Shown one piece after another: positions 7,442 through 14,922 of a stretch of 64,000 bases of DNA; within the stretch, counting starts at the first letter, position 1; every line of letters starts with the position of its first letter. Below the pieces are notes generated by a model. The model did no database searches. It had not been told where the DNA came from and saw only the letters and a program-made list of their open reading frames with translations. Source of the DNA: Micromonospora sediminicola. Lineage in GTDB: Bacteria; Actinomycetota; Actinomycetes; Mycobacteriales; Micromonosporaceae. The position numbers and the translations under genes are program-made. The DNA is taken from NCBI RefSeq assembly GCF_900089585.1, contig NZ_FLRH01000003.1, positions 186,001-250,000 of the forward strand. The letters are read 5' to 3'.

Positions 7442-8065
7442 ATGGGAGACATGGGGGACGTGCTCGACCTGCTGCACCACACGGTGACCTCGCCGTGGGT
7501 GTACCTGGTGATCATCGCGGTCACCGCCGTCGACGCGTTCTTCCCGGCGGTGCCGGGCGAGACCGTGGTGATCACCGCTGGCGTGTTCGCCGCCGGCGGC
7601 GAGCCGAACCTGACCCTGGTGATCGTGACCGCCGCGCTCGGCGCGCTGATCGGCGACCACGTCTCGTACGCCATCGGGCGCGGTGGGGGCGCGCACCGGC
7701 TGGCCCGGCTGCCGGCGGACAGCCGGCGGCGGGCGAGTTCCGAGTGGGCCCGCCGGGCGGTGGACCGGCGGGGCGGGATGATCCTGACCACCGCCCGGTA
7801 CGTCCCCGGCGGCCGGACCGCGGTCACGCTCACCATGGGCGCGGTCCGCTACCCGGCGCGCTCGTTCCTGCTGTACGACGCGCTGGCCTGCGTCACGTGG
7901 GGGATCTACTGCGGGCTGCTCGGCTATTTCGGCGGGCTGGCGTTCGAGCACAACCCGGTCACCGCCCTGCTCGCCGGCGTCGGCCTGTCGCTGGCGGTCA
8001 CCGGGCTGTTCGAGGCCGTTCGCTGGGCCCGCCGTCGGGCCCGCGCCCGGGCCGCCCACCGCTGA
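7442..8065 (+). CDS. DedA/VTT family membrane protein, copy 1
   Basis: A 207-aa integral membrane protein of the DedA (SNARE-associated/VTT) family. These proteins are linked to undecaprenyl-phosphate or phospholipid translocation. Visible are the re-entrant FPAVPGETVVITAG segment, GDHVSYAIGR, and the family motif ARYVPGGRTAVTLTMG with its conserved arginines, then a C-terminal basic tail. ATG 7442 is used; ATG 7451 is also possible. It is a close paralogue of the protein encoded from 10022. The two flank a two-component system, which suggests tandem duplication. Confidence 0.88.
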   Translation: MGDMGDVLDLLHHTVTSPWVYLVIIAVTAVDAFFPAVPGETVVITAGVFAAGGEPNLTLVIVTAALGALIGDHVSYAIGRGGGAHRLARLPADSRRRASSEWARRAVDRRGGMILTTARYVPGGRTAVTLTMGAVRYPARSFLLYDALACVTWGIYCGLLGYFGGLAFEHNPVTALLAGVGLSLAVTGLFEAVRWARRRARARAAHR

Positions 8066-8074
8066 CCGGTGCCG

Positions 8075-8719
8075 TCACCCCAGCAGGTCGGCGTCGTGCA
8101 CGAGGATGGCGAGCTGCACCCGGTTGGCCACGCCGAGCTTGGCCAACGCGCGGCTGACGTGCGTCTTCACGGTCGCCTCGCTGGCGCCGACCCGGCGGGC
8201 CACCTCGGCGTTGCCGTCACCCCGGGCCACCTCGCGGACGATCGCCGCCTCCCGGTCGGTCAGCCGGGCCAGTCGCTGCCGGGCGGCCTCCCGCCGCGCC
8301 GGACCGCGCTCGGCGAACGAACTGATCAGCCGCCGGGTCACCGTCGGGGCGAGCATGGCGTTCCCGGCGGCGACGGTCCGTACCGCGGCGGCGAGTTCCC
8401 GGGGAGGCGTGTCCTTGAGCAGGAAGCCGACCGCGCCGGCGCGGAGCGCCTCGTGCACGTACTCGTCCAGGTCGAAGGTGGTCAGCATGACCACCTTCGG
8501 GCCCGCGGCCACGATCGCGGGGGCCGCGGCCAGCCCGTCGAGGCCGGGCATGCGCACGTCCAGCAGCACCACGTCGGGCCGCAGCCGCTCGGCGGCGGCC
8601 CGCGCCTCGGTCCCGTCGGCGGCCTCGCCGACCACGGCGATGTCCGGCGCCGCCTCCAGGATCAGCCGGAGCCCGGCGCGGATGAGCTGCTCGTCGTCGG
8701 CGATCACGACCCGGATCAC
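8075..8719 (-). CDS. NarL/LuxR-family response regulator
   Basis: A 214-aa transcription factor. The receiver domain (1-120) has the acidic pair in VVIADDEQ, the phospho-acceptor Asp in VVLLDVRMPG, and Lys in FLLKDTPP. A LuxR-type HTH (about 150-210) contains LTDREAAIVREVARG and ATVKTHVSRALAKLG. The GTG start overlaps the histidine-kinase stop by 4 nt, so this is the kinase's partner. It converges on the DedA copy 1 gene with a 9-nt gap. No signal is evident from sequence. Confidence 0.93.
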   Translation of the reverse strand: MIRVVIADDEQLIRAGLRLILEAAPDIAVVGEAADGTEARAAAERLRPDVVLLDVRMPGLDGLAAAPAIVAAGPKVVMLTTFDLDEYVHEALRAGAVGFLLKDTPPRELAAAVRTVAAGNAMLAPTVTRRLISSFAERGPARREAARQRLARLTDREAAIVREVARGDGNAEVARRVGASEATVKTHVSRALAKLGVANRVQLAILVHDADLLG

Positions 8720-9861
8720 GTCGCCTCCCCGGCCGGCATCAGCGCGTGCAGCAGGAATCCCCCGTCGGGGGTGGGTCCGGCCGTCAGCCGTCCACCGGTC
8801 AGCTCGACCCGTTCCCGCAGGCCGACCAGTCCGAGCCCGGCACCGGGCAGCGCCGGGCCGGTACGGGCGGACGGGTCGTTGCGGACGGTCACCTCGACCC
8901 CCTCCTCGGGCAGGTGCCGCAGGCGGACGGCGACCGCCGCGTCCGGGGCGTGTTTCCGCACGTTGGTCAGCCCCTCCTGGACCACCCGGTGCACGGTCCG
9001 GGCCACCGCGCCCGGCACCGGGCCGGGCGCCACCTCGTCGGTCAGGCTGACCCGGAGGCCGGCCGCGCGCGACTCGCGGACCAGTTCGCCGACCGCGTCC
9101 CGGCCGGGCAGCGGCAGCGGCGGTTCCTGGCGCAGCACGCCGAGCACCTCCCGCAGATCGGTCAGCGCGGCCCGGCCGGTGGACCGGATCAACGCGGCCG
9201 TCTCGACGGTGGTCTGGTCGGCGGTGGTCACCTCCAGCGCGCCCGCGTGCACCACCATGAGCGAGACCCGGTGCGCCACCACGTCGTGCATCTCACGGGC
9301 GATCCTGGCCCGCTCCTCGGCGCGGACCCGGTCGGCTCGCGCCTCCTGCTCCCGCTCCAGCCGCTCGGCCCGGTCCCGCAGGGCGGCCAGGGCGTCCCGC
9401 CGGGCCCGGATCCAGAGCCCGACGATCGCCGGGGCGATCACCAACCAGGCGTAGAAGACCACCGCGTTCCCGGGGGTGGCCATGACCAGGCGGCGTTCGC
9501 CACCCACCGCGCTGCCGACCGCCACGCCGGCGAGCATGACCGGGAACGTCCCGAGCAGGTACGCGGCGAGCTGCCGGCCGCGCAGGCCGGTGCCGGCCCG
9601 CCAGGACGCGACCACGACGGCCGCCCAGGCGGCCAGGACCAGCCAGCACACGGCGGCCGCGGCGGGGAGCGCCCAGCGGCGTGACGAGAGCACCGAGGCG
9701 CCCGTGGCCAGCGCGAGCAGGAGGATCACCGCCGTCGGCAGCGGCGAGCGGACGCCGAGCCCACCGGTCGCCGAGGCCCACGTGGCGGCGGCCACCGCCC
9801 CGGCCAGCAGCACCGGCAGGTACGGTTCGACGCGCCGGACGACGCCCGGCCAGGTGGTCAT
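8716..9861 (-). CDS. Sensor histidine kinase (HisKA_3 type)
   Basis: A 381-aa membrane histidine kinase. The N-terminal half has about five hydrophobic segments and no recognisable extracellular sensor, suggesting that it senses within or at the membrane. A coiled coil (about 155-190) leads to the HisKA_3 phospho-acceptor helix ARIAREMHDVVAHRVSLMV, and the ATPase domain ends with GAGLGLVGLRERVELTGGR. It is coupled to the NarL-type regulator. Its position between two DedA paralogues suggests an envelope-related stimulus, but that is inference from context only. Confidence 0.92.
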   Translation of the reverse strand: MTTWPGVVRRVEPYLPVLLAGAVAAATWASATGGLGVRSPLPTAVILLLALATGASVLSSRRWALPAAAAVCWLVLAAWAAVVVASWRAGTGLRGRQLAAYLLGTFPVMLAGVAVGSAVGGERRLVMATPGNAVVFYAWLVIAPAIVGLWIRARRDALAALRDRAERLEREQEARADRVRAEERARIAREMHDVVAHRVSLMVVHAGALEVTTADQTTVETAALIRSTGRAALTDLREVLGVLRQEPPLPLPGRDAVGELVRESRAAGLRVSLTDEVAPGPVPGAVARTVHRVVQEGLTNVRKHAPDAAVAVRLRHLPEEGVEVTVRNDPSARTGPALPGAGLGLVGLRERVELTGGRLTAGPTPDGGFLLHALMPAGEAT

Positions 9862-10021
9862 CCCGCGAGCCTAGGCCCGGTCGGCCCGCGACGGGACCGG
9901 GCTCGGGGAGGGTTGGGTGCCGACCCCGAGACCACCTCGGGGTACGGCACGACGAAAGTGGACCCCCGGGGCAGACCGTCGACAGATTCCGGCCGCCGCC
10001 GCCCCGACCAGCATCGACGTC

Positions 10022-10714
10022 ATGGATGCCGCTCTCGAACTGCTCCACGACACGATCTCGTCGCCCTGGGTCTACCTGGCCCTGTTCGCCATCGCCGTGG
10101 TGGACGGGTTCTTCCCCGTCGTACCGAGCGAGACCGCCGTCATCACCGCCGGTGTGTTCGCCGCGACCGGCCAGCCCGACCTGCCGCTGGTGATCGGCGT
10201 GGCCGCGCTCGGCGCGCTGGTCGGCGACCACGTCTCCTACGCGATCGGCCGGCACGGCGGCGCCCGGCTGCTGGACCGTGTGCCCCGGGACGGTCGGCGG
10301 CGGGCCGCGGTGGACCGGGCCCGGCGGGGCATCGCGGTGCGAGGTGGGCTCATCCTCACCGTGGCCCGGTACGTGCCGGGTGGCCGGACCGCGGTCACCC
10401 TCACCATGGGGGCGACCCGGTTCCCGCGCCGGCGGTTCCTCGCCTTCGACGCGCTGGCCGCCGCCACCTGGGGCACCTACTCGGCGTCGGTGGGCTACCT
10501 GGGCGGGCTCGCCTTCGAGCGGGACCCGATCCGCGGCCTGCTGTTCGGGCTGGGGCTGGCCCTCACCGTGACCCTGGTGGTGGAGGTGGTGCGCTGGGCC
10601 CGGGGCCGCCGGGCGGCGCGGGTCCGCGCGGCGCGGGTGTTAAAAGGGGACCCCTCCTCTACCGCAGGCGTTAACAGGGGGCCCTTCCTTACACCTCCCC
10701 CGGGCGCCAGGTGA
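10022..10714 (+). CDS. DedA/VTT family membrane protein, copy 2
   Basis: Paralogue of copy 1, with the same FPVVPSETAVITAG, GDHVSYAIGR and ARYVPGGRTAVTLTMG motifs and a basic tail. The start is ATG 10022 (MDAALELLHDT), aligned to copy 1; the reading frame remains open further upstream but that part is not conserved. The natural end appears to be near RAARVRAARV. A family-A repeat then carries the frame on for another 25 residues to 10714, where it overlaps the 3' end of the convergent TetR gene. Confidence 0.87.
   Translation: MDAALELLHDTISSPWVYLALFAIAVVDGFFPVVPSETAVITAGVFAATGQPDLPLVIGVAALGALVGDHVSYAIGRHGGARLLDRVPRDGRRRAAVDRARRGIAVRGGLILTVARYVPGGRTAVTLTMGATRFPRRRFLAFDALAAATWGTYSASVGYLGGLAFERDPIRGLLFGLGLALTVTLVVEVVRWARGRRAARVRAARVLKGDPSSTAGVNRGPFLTPPPGAR
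10639..10689 (-). repeat. Family-A interspersed repeat, copy 3 (between convergent genes)
   Basis: Inverted orientation, units 10639-10658 and 10670-10689 with an 11-nt spacer. It extends the DedA copy 2 frame. Together with the next two bases it forms the TAA stop of the TetR gene on the other strand (TTA at 10689-10691). Confidence 0.9.
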
Positions 10715-11339
10715 CGCCGCGCAGCAACTGGTCGGCGCCGAGCCAGGCCACGTTCATCATCCGGGTGGCGGTCTTCTCGGCGTCGGCCTCGGGGTGGTCG
10801 GCCAACCAGTCGGCGAGCGACTCGGTGGCGCCGACCAGGGCGTACGCGACCACCTCCAGGTCGGTGGCGCCGACCTCGCGGCCGGAGGCGCGCAGCGCGT
10901 GGTCGAGCATCCCGGCGACCACCTCGACCAGCCGGCCGCGCATGGCGGCCAGCTCGGCGGCGAACGGCTGGGAGCCGCGGGCCTGGCGGTAGAGCACGGC
11001 CCAGCCGTCGCGGTGCGCGCCGACGAACCCGAAGAAGGCGCGCAGCCCGCGCCAGAGCCGCTCGTCGGCGGGCAGTTCCGGGGCGGCGGCCCCGGCGATG
11101 GCCTCCATCATCCGGGTGCCCTCACGGTGCAGGCAGGCGACGAAGAGCTCCTCCTTGGTGCCGAGGTAGGCGTAGACCATCGGCTTGGAGATGCCGGCGT
11201 CGTCGGCGATCTCGTCCATGCTGGCGGCGTGGAAGCCCCGGCGGGAGAAGACCTTGACCGCCGCGTCGAGCATCTGCTGCTCGCGTACGGCCCGGGGGAG
11301 GCGCTTGAAGGTCGGCGTGCTGGACACTCTTGCGAGCAT
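10689..11339 (-). CDS. TetR-family transcriptional regulator (fatty-acid operon)
   Basis: A 216-aa TetR repressor. The HTH is at about residues 20-65 (AAVKVFSRRGFHAASMDEIADDAGISKPMVYAYLGTKEEL). The ligand domain is all helical, with tryptophans and aromatics suited to a hydrophobic ligand. It is divergent from the SCP2/acyl-CoA dehydrogenase operon across 66 nt that contain an inverted repeat, so an acyl-CoA-responsive repressor of that operon is likely. ATG 11339 is used; a GTG a few codons in (SSTPTF) is possible. Its stop codon lies in a family-A repeat. Confidence 0.9.
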   Translation of the reverse strand: MLARVSSTPTFKRLPRAVREQQMLDAAVKVFSRRGFHAASMDEIADDAGISKPMVYAYLGTKEELFVACLHREGTRMMEAIAGAAAPELPADERLWRGLRAFFGFVGAHRDGWAVLYRQARGSQPFAAELAAMRGRLVEVVAGMLDHALRASGREVGATDLEVVAYALVGATESLADWLADHPEADAEKTATRMMNVAWLGADQLLRGVTWRPGEV

Positions 11340-11357
11340 ACCTACTCGTGCGTAAGG

Positions 11358-11375
11358 TTACGCCAGAGTAACCAA
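11358..11375. promoter_or_regulatory. Inverted repeat between TetR and SCP2 genes, candidate operator
   Basis: GGTTAC-GCCAGA-GTAACC, with perfect 6-bp arms, lies in the 66-nt divergent promoter. CCTACTCG lies just upstream, resembling the first half of the repeat before fabG (878-893). It is a likely binding site of the adjacent TetR protein. Confidence 0.5.
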
Positions 11376-11405
11376 GTCGGCCCCGCCCGAGAGGTGCATT
11401 CCCCC

Positions 11406-11858
11406 ATGACTGACTTCGACCCGGCCAACTTCGCGAACGTCGGCCCGAAGGAGTTCGCGCAGCTGGTCAAGTCCACCCCGGACGACAAGATCGCCGAGAT
11501 CATGTCCGGTGAGGCGCGCGGCAAGATCCTCAGCGAGGTCTTCAACCGGATGCCCACGCTGTTCCGCGCCGACCGCGCCGGCTCCACCAACGCGGTCATC
11601 CACTGGAACATCACCGGTCGTCCGGACGGCGGCACCGACACCTACGAGATCGTCATCGAGAACGGCACCTGCACCGTCTCGGAGACCCCGACCCGGGACC
11701 CGAAGCTCAGCCTCACCATGGGCCCGGTCGAGTTCCTGAAGATCGTCTCCGGCGGCGCCAACCCGGTGATGATGTTCATGACCGGCAAGCTGAAGGCCAA
11801 GGGCGACCTGGGCCTGGCCGCCAACATCGCCAACCTGTTCGACATCCCCAAGGCCTGA
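11406..11858 (+). CDS. SCP2 sterol-carrier-domain protein
   Basis: A 150-aa single-domain SCP2 protein, a lipid or acyl-CoA binding fold with a hydrophobic tunnel. The domain covers about residues 35-140 (VIHWNITGRPDGGTDTYEI through VMMFMTGKLKAKGDLGLA), including the conserved GKLKxxGD element. There is no signal peptide. It is followed after 2 nt by an acyl-CoA dehydrogenase gene, so it probably presents acyl-CoA substrates to that enzyme or sequesters them. The promoter is shared with the divergent TetR gene. Confidence 0.93.
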   Translation: MTDFDPANFANVGPKEFAQLVKSTPDDKIAEIMSGEARGKILSEVFNRMPTLFRADRAGSTNAVIHWNITGRPDGGTDTYEIVIENGTCTVSETPTRDPKLSLTMGPVEFLKIVSGGANPVMMFMTGKLKAKGDLGLAANIANLFDIPKA

Positions 11859-11860
11859 CC

Positions 11861-13075
11861 ATGGCCGAGTTCTCGCTCGACCTGAACGAGGAACAGCGGG
11901 ACCTTCGCGACTGGGTGCACGGCTTCGCCGCCGAGGTCGTGCGCCCGGCCGCGGCCGAGTGGGACGCCCGGGAGGAGACTCCCTGGCCGGTCATCCAGGA
12001 GGCGGCGAAGGTCGGCCTGTACGGGTTCGAGTTCCTCGCCACCTGCTGGGCCGACCCCACCGGCCTCTCCCTGCCGATCGCCAGCGAGGAACTCTTCTGG
12101 GGCGACGCCGGCATCGGCCTGAGCATCTTCGGCACCGCCCTCGCGGTCGCCGGGATCTACGGCGCCGGCACCCCCGACCAGCTCGTCGAGTGGGTCCCGC
12201 AGTGCTTCGGGGACGTCGACTCCCCGGCCGTCGCCGCGTTCTGCACCACCGAGCCGGAGGCCGGCTCCGACGTCGGGTCGATGCGGACCCGCGCCGTCTA
12301 CGACGAGGCCACCGACGAGTGGGTGCTCAACGGGCAGAAGGCGTACGCCACCAACGGCGGCATCGCCGGCGTGCACGTGGTCACCGCCTCGGTCGAGCCG
12401 GAGCTGGGCTCGCGCGGGCAGGCCGCGTTCGTCGTACCCCCGGGCACGCCCGGCCTCAACGCCACCCGCAAGCTGCGCAAGCTCGGGCTGCGCGCCTCGC
12501 ACACCGCCGACGTCTTCCTCGACGACGTCCGGGTGCCGGGCCGCTGCCTGCTCGGCGGCAAGGACGCCCTGGACGAGCGGCTGGCCCGGGCCCGGTCCGG
12601 GCAGCGCGCCTCCGGCCAGGCCGCGATGCGGACGTTCGAACTGTCCCGCCCGACCGTCGGCGCGCAGGCGCTCGGCGTGGCCCGCGCCGCGTACGAGTAC
12701 GCCCTCGACTACGCCAAGGACCGGGTCCAGTTCGGTCGGCCGATCATCGAGAACCAGGCGGTCGCGTTCGCGCTCGCCGACATGAAGATGGAGATCGACG
12801 CCGCCCGGCTGCTGGTCTGGCGGGCGTCCTGGATGGGCCGCAACAACCGGCCGTTCACCGCCGGCGAGGGCTCGATGTCCAAGCTCAAGGCCGGCGAGGT
12901 GGCGGTCTCGGTGACCGACCGGGCGGTCCAGCTCCTCGGCGGGGCCGGCTTCCTGCGCGACCACCCGGTCGAGCGCTGGTACCGGGACGCCAAGATCTAC
13001 ACCATCTTCGAGGGAACCTCCGAGATCCAGCGACTGGTCATCTCCCGGGCCATCTCCGGGATGCAGATCCGCTGA
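11861..13075 (+). CDS. Acyl-CoA dehydrogenase
   Basis: A 404-aa FAD-dependent acyl-CoA dehydrogenase making 2-enoyl-CoA. N-terminal helical domain, then the FAD/substrate segment AAFCTTEPEAGSDVGSM and KAYATNGGIAGV, then the C-terminal helical domain with DRVQFGRPIIENQAVAFALADM. The catalytic base is expected in YTIFEGTSEIQ (Glu near residue 387). Length is standard. It is coupled to the SCP2 gene. Substrate cannot be told from sequence; the C-terminal segment fits short- to medium-chain enzymes. Confidence 0.95.
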   Translation: MAEFSLDLNEEQRDLRDWVHGFAAEVVRPAAAEWDAREETPWPVIQEAAKVGLYGFEFLATCWADPTGLSLPIASEELFWGDAGIGLSIFGTALAVAGIYGAGTPDQLVEWVPQCFGDVDSPAVAAFCTTEPEAGSDVGSMRTRAVYDEATDEWVLNGQKAYATNGGIAGVHVVTASVEPELGSRGQAAFVVPPGTPGLNATRKLRKLGLRASHTADVFLDDVRVPGRCLLGGKDALDERLARARSGQRASGQAAMRTFELSRPTVGAQALGVARAAYEYALDYAKDRVQFGRPIIENQAVAFALADMKMEIDAARLLVWRASWMGRNNRPFTAGEGSMSKLKAGEVAVSVTDRAVQLLGGAGFLRDHPVERWYRDAKIYTIFEGTSEIQRLVISRAISGMQIR

Positions 13076-13092
13076 TCGCCGGCGGACCCCGA

Positions 13093-13142
13093 CCCGACCC
13101 GCGACGGCACGCCGTGCCGGGCGTACCCCGTCGCGGGTCGGG
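13093..13142 (+). terminator. Terminator hairpin after acyl-CoA dehydrogenase
   Basis: Perfect 15-bp arms (13093-13107, 13128-13142) around a 20-nt loop that itself holds a short palindrome. It is GC-rich with no U-tract, as is usual in actinomycetes. Confidence 0.7.
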
Positions 13143-13271
13143 CCGCCGGTCCGTGACCGGCGTGGCCACGACCGCGGGTGTCCGCAGGTTGGGCTGATGA
13201 TCACGCCGGCTGGGCGGACGAACCGCCCGGATGCATGATCGGGAGACCACGAACGCGAAGGAGGTTGCGCC

Positions 13272-14837
13272 TTGGACCTGCCGTTCATCGTCGCCACGCT
13301 CACCCGACGCGGACTGCTCACCCCGGGCCGCCCGATCCGGGTGGCCTCGCAACTGAACGCGCTGCGCCGCTGGGGCTGGAGTCTCGCCGGCGAGCTGCGC
13401 CAGGCCGCCGCCCGCGACCCCGGGCGCGTCGCCGTCGTCGACGAGCACGGCGCCGCGCTGACATACCAGGAACTGCTCGACCGGTCGGAGCGGCTGGCCC
13501 GGTCCCTGCGGGCCGGCCTCGGCGTGCGGACCGGCGACCGGGTCGGCCTGCTCTGCCGCAACCACCACGGGCTGATCGAGGCGATCGTCGCGGCGATGCT
13601 GCTCGGCGCGGACGCCGTCCTGGTCAACACCGGCCTCTCCGCCGCGCAGCTGGCCACCGTCACGGAGGAGCAGGGCCTGCGGGTCCTGGTGCACGACGCC
13701 GAGTTCGCCGAGCGTGTCCTCGGTCTCCCGGCCGAGCTGCACCGCGTCGACGAGCGGCGGCAGGAGGAGCTGATCGCGGGCGCGGTGCCCGGGGACCGGC
13801 TCCAGCCGCCGGAGCGGGACGGCCGGACCATCGTGCTGACCTCCGGCACCACCGGCACGCCCAAGGGCGCCCGCCGGCCGACCCCGCACGGCTTCGGCCC
13901 ACTGGTGTCCATCATCGACCGGATCCCGCTGCACGCCCGGGACACGGTGATGATCGCCGCGCCCCTCTTCCACACCTGGGGGTACGCCGCCCTCCAGGTC
14001 TCCTTCGCGCTGCGGGCCACGGTCGTGCTGCACCGCCGCTTCGATCCGGCCGCCACGGTGGCCGCGTTGGCCGCGCAGCCCTGCGACGCGCTCTTCGCCG
14101 TACCGGTGATGCTGCAACGGCTCATGGAGGTGGCGCCGCCGCAGCGCCGGCCGCCGCTCAAGGTGGTCGCGGTCAGCGGCTCGGCCCTGCCCGGCAACCT
14201 GGCCACGGCCTTCATGGACCGCTACGGCGACGTGCTCTACAACCTCTACGGCTCGACCGAGGTCTCCTGGGCGTCCATCGCCGGCCCGGCGGAGCTGCGG
14301 GCCGCGCCCACGACGGCCGGCAGACCGCCGCACGGCACCCGGCTGGAGATCCTGGACGAGGCGGGCCAGCCGGTCCGCGACGGCCAGGTCGGGCGGATCT
14401 TCGTGGGCAACGAGATGCTCTTCGAGGGCTACACCTCGGGCGCCGGCCGGGAGAGCCGCGACGGTCTGCTGGACACCGGCGATCTCGGGCGGCTGAACCC
14501 GGACGGCCTGCTCTTCGTGGACGGGCGCGCCGACGACATGATCGTCTCGGGCGGGGAGAACGTCTTCCCCTCCGAGGTGGAGGACCTGATCGCCCGGTTG
14601 CCGCAGGTCCGCGAGGTCGCGGTGATCGGCGTGCCCGACCCGGAGTACGGCCAGCGACTGGCCGCGTTCCTGGCGCTGCGGCCCGGCGAGACGCTCGACC
14701 CGGAGGCGGTCCGCGAGTACGTCCGGCACTACCTGGCCCGCTTCTCCGTGCCCCGCGACGTGGTCTTCGTCAAGTACCTGCCGCGCAACGCGACGGGCAA
14801 GGTGCTCGGGCGGGAGCTGCGCCGGTACTTCGGCTGA
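13272..14837 (+). CDS. AMP-dependent acyl-CoA synthetase/ligase (FadD-like)
   Basis: A 521-aa ANL-superfamily ligase activating an acid to acyl-AMP and then acyl-CoA. The P-loop motif TSGTTGTPKGA is near residue 193. Then come FHTWGYAALQ, YGSTEVSWAS, the adenylate motif LLDTGDLGRL, the hinge VDGRADDMIVSGGENVFP, and the C-terminal catalytic Lys in RNATGKVLGREL. The start is TTG at 13272, chosen because a perfect AAGGAGG lies 7 nt upstream; no ATG fits the conserved N-terminus. It probably supplies acyl-CoA to the adjacent SCP2/dehydrogenase pair, although a terminator separates them. Confidence 0.92.
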   Translation: MDLPFIVATLTRRGLLTPGRPIRVASQLNALRRWGWSLAGELRQAAARDPGRVAVVDEHGAALTYQELLDRSERLARSLRAGLGVRTGDRVGLLCRNHHGLIEAIVAAMLLGADAVLVNTGLSAAQLATVTEEQGLRVLVHDAEFAERVLGLPAELHRVDERRQEELIAGAVPGDRLQPPERDGRTIVLTSGTTGTPKGARRPTPHGFGPLVSIIDRIPLHARDTVMIAAPLFHTWGYAALQVSFALRATVVLHRRFDPAATVAALAAQPCDALFAVPVMLQRLMEVAPPQRRPPLKVVAVSGSALPGNLATAFMDRYGDVLYNLYGSTEVSWASIAGPAELRAAPTTAGRPPHGTRLEILDEAGQPVRDGQVGRIFVGNEMLFEGYTSGAGRESRDGLLDTGDLGRLNPDGLLFVDGRADDMIVSGGENVFPSEVEDLIARLPQVREVAVIGVPDPEYGQRLAAFLALRPGETLDPEAVREYVRHYLARFSVPRDVVFVKYLPRNATGKVLGRELRRYFG

Positions 14838-14858
14838 TCGGCTGACCACACGGGACGG

Positions 14859-14879
14859 ACACCGGATGACGCCCGGTGT
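14859..14879 (+). terminator. Weak hairpin after acyl-CoA ligase
   Basis: Arms ACACCGG and CCGGTGT with a 7-nt loop, 21 nt past the stop. Short, so only a possible terminator. Confidence 0.3.
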
Positions 14880-14922
14880 TACGTTCTCCCCGGTTTCAGC
14901 GGGGTGAGCGGGGAGCAGCGCG

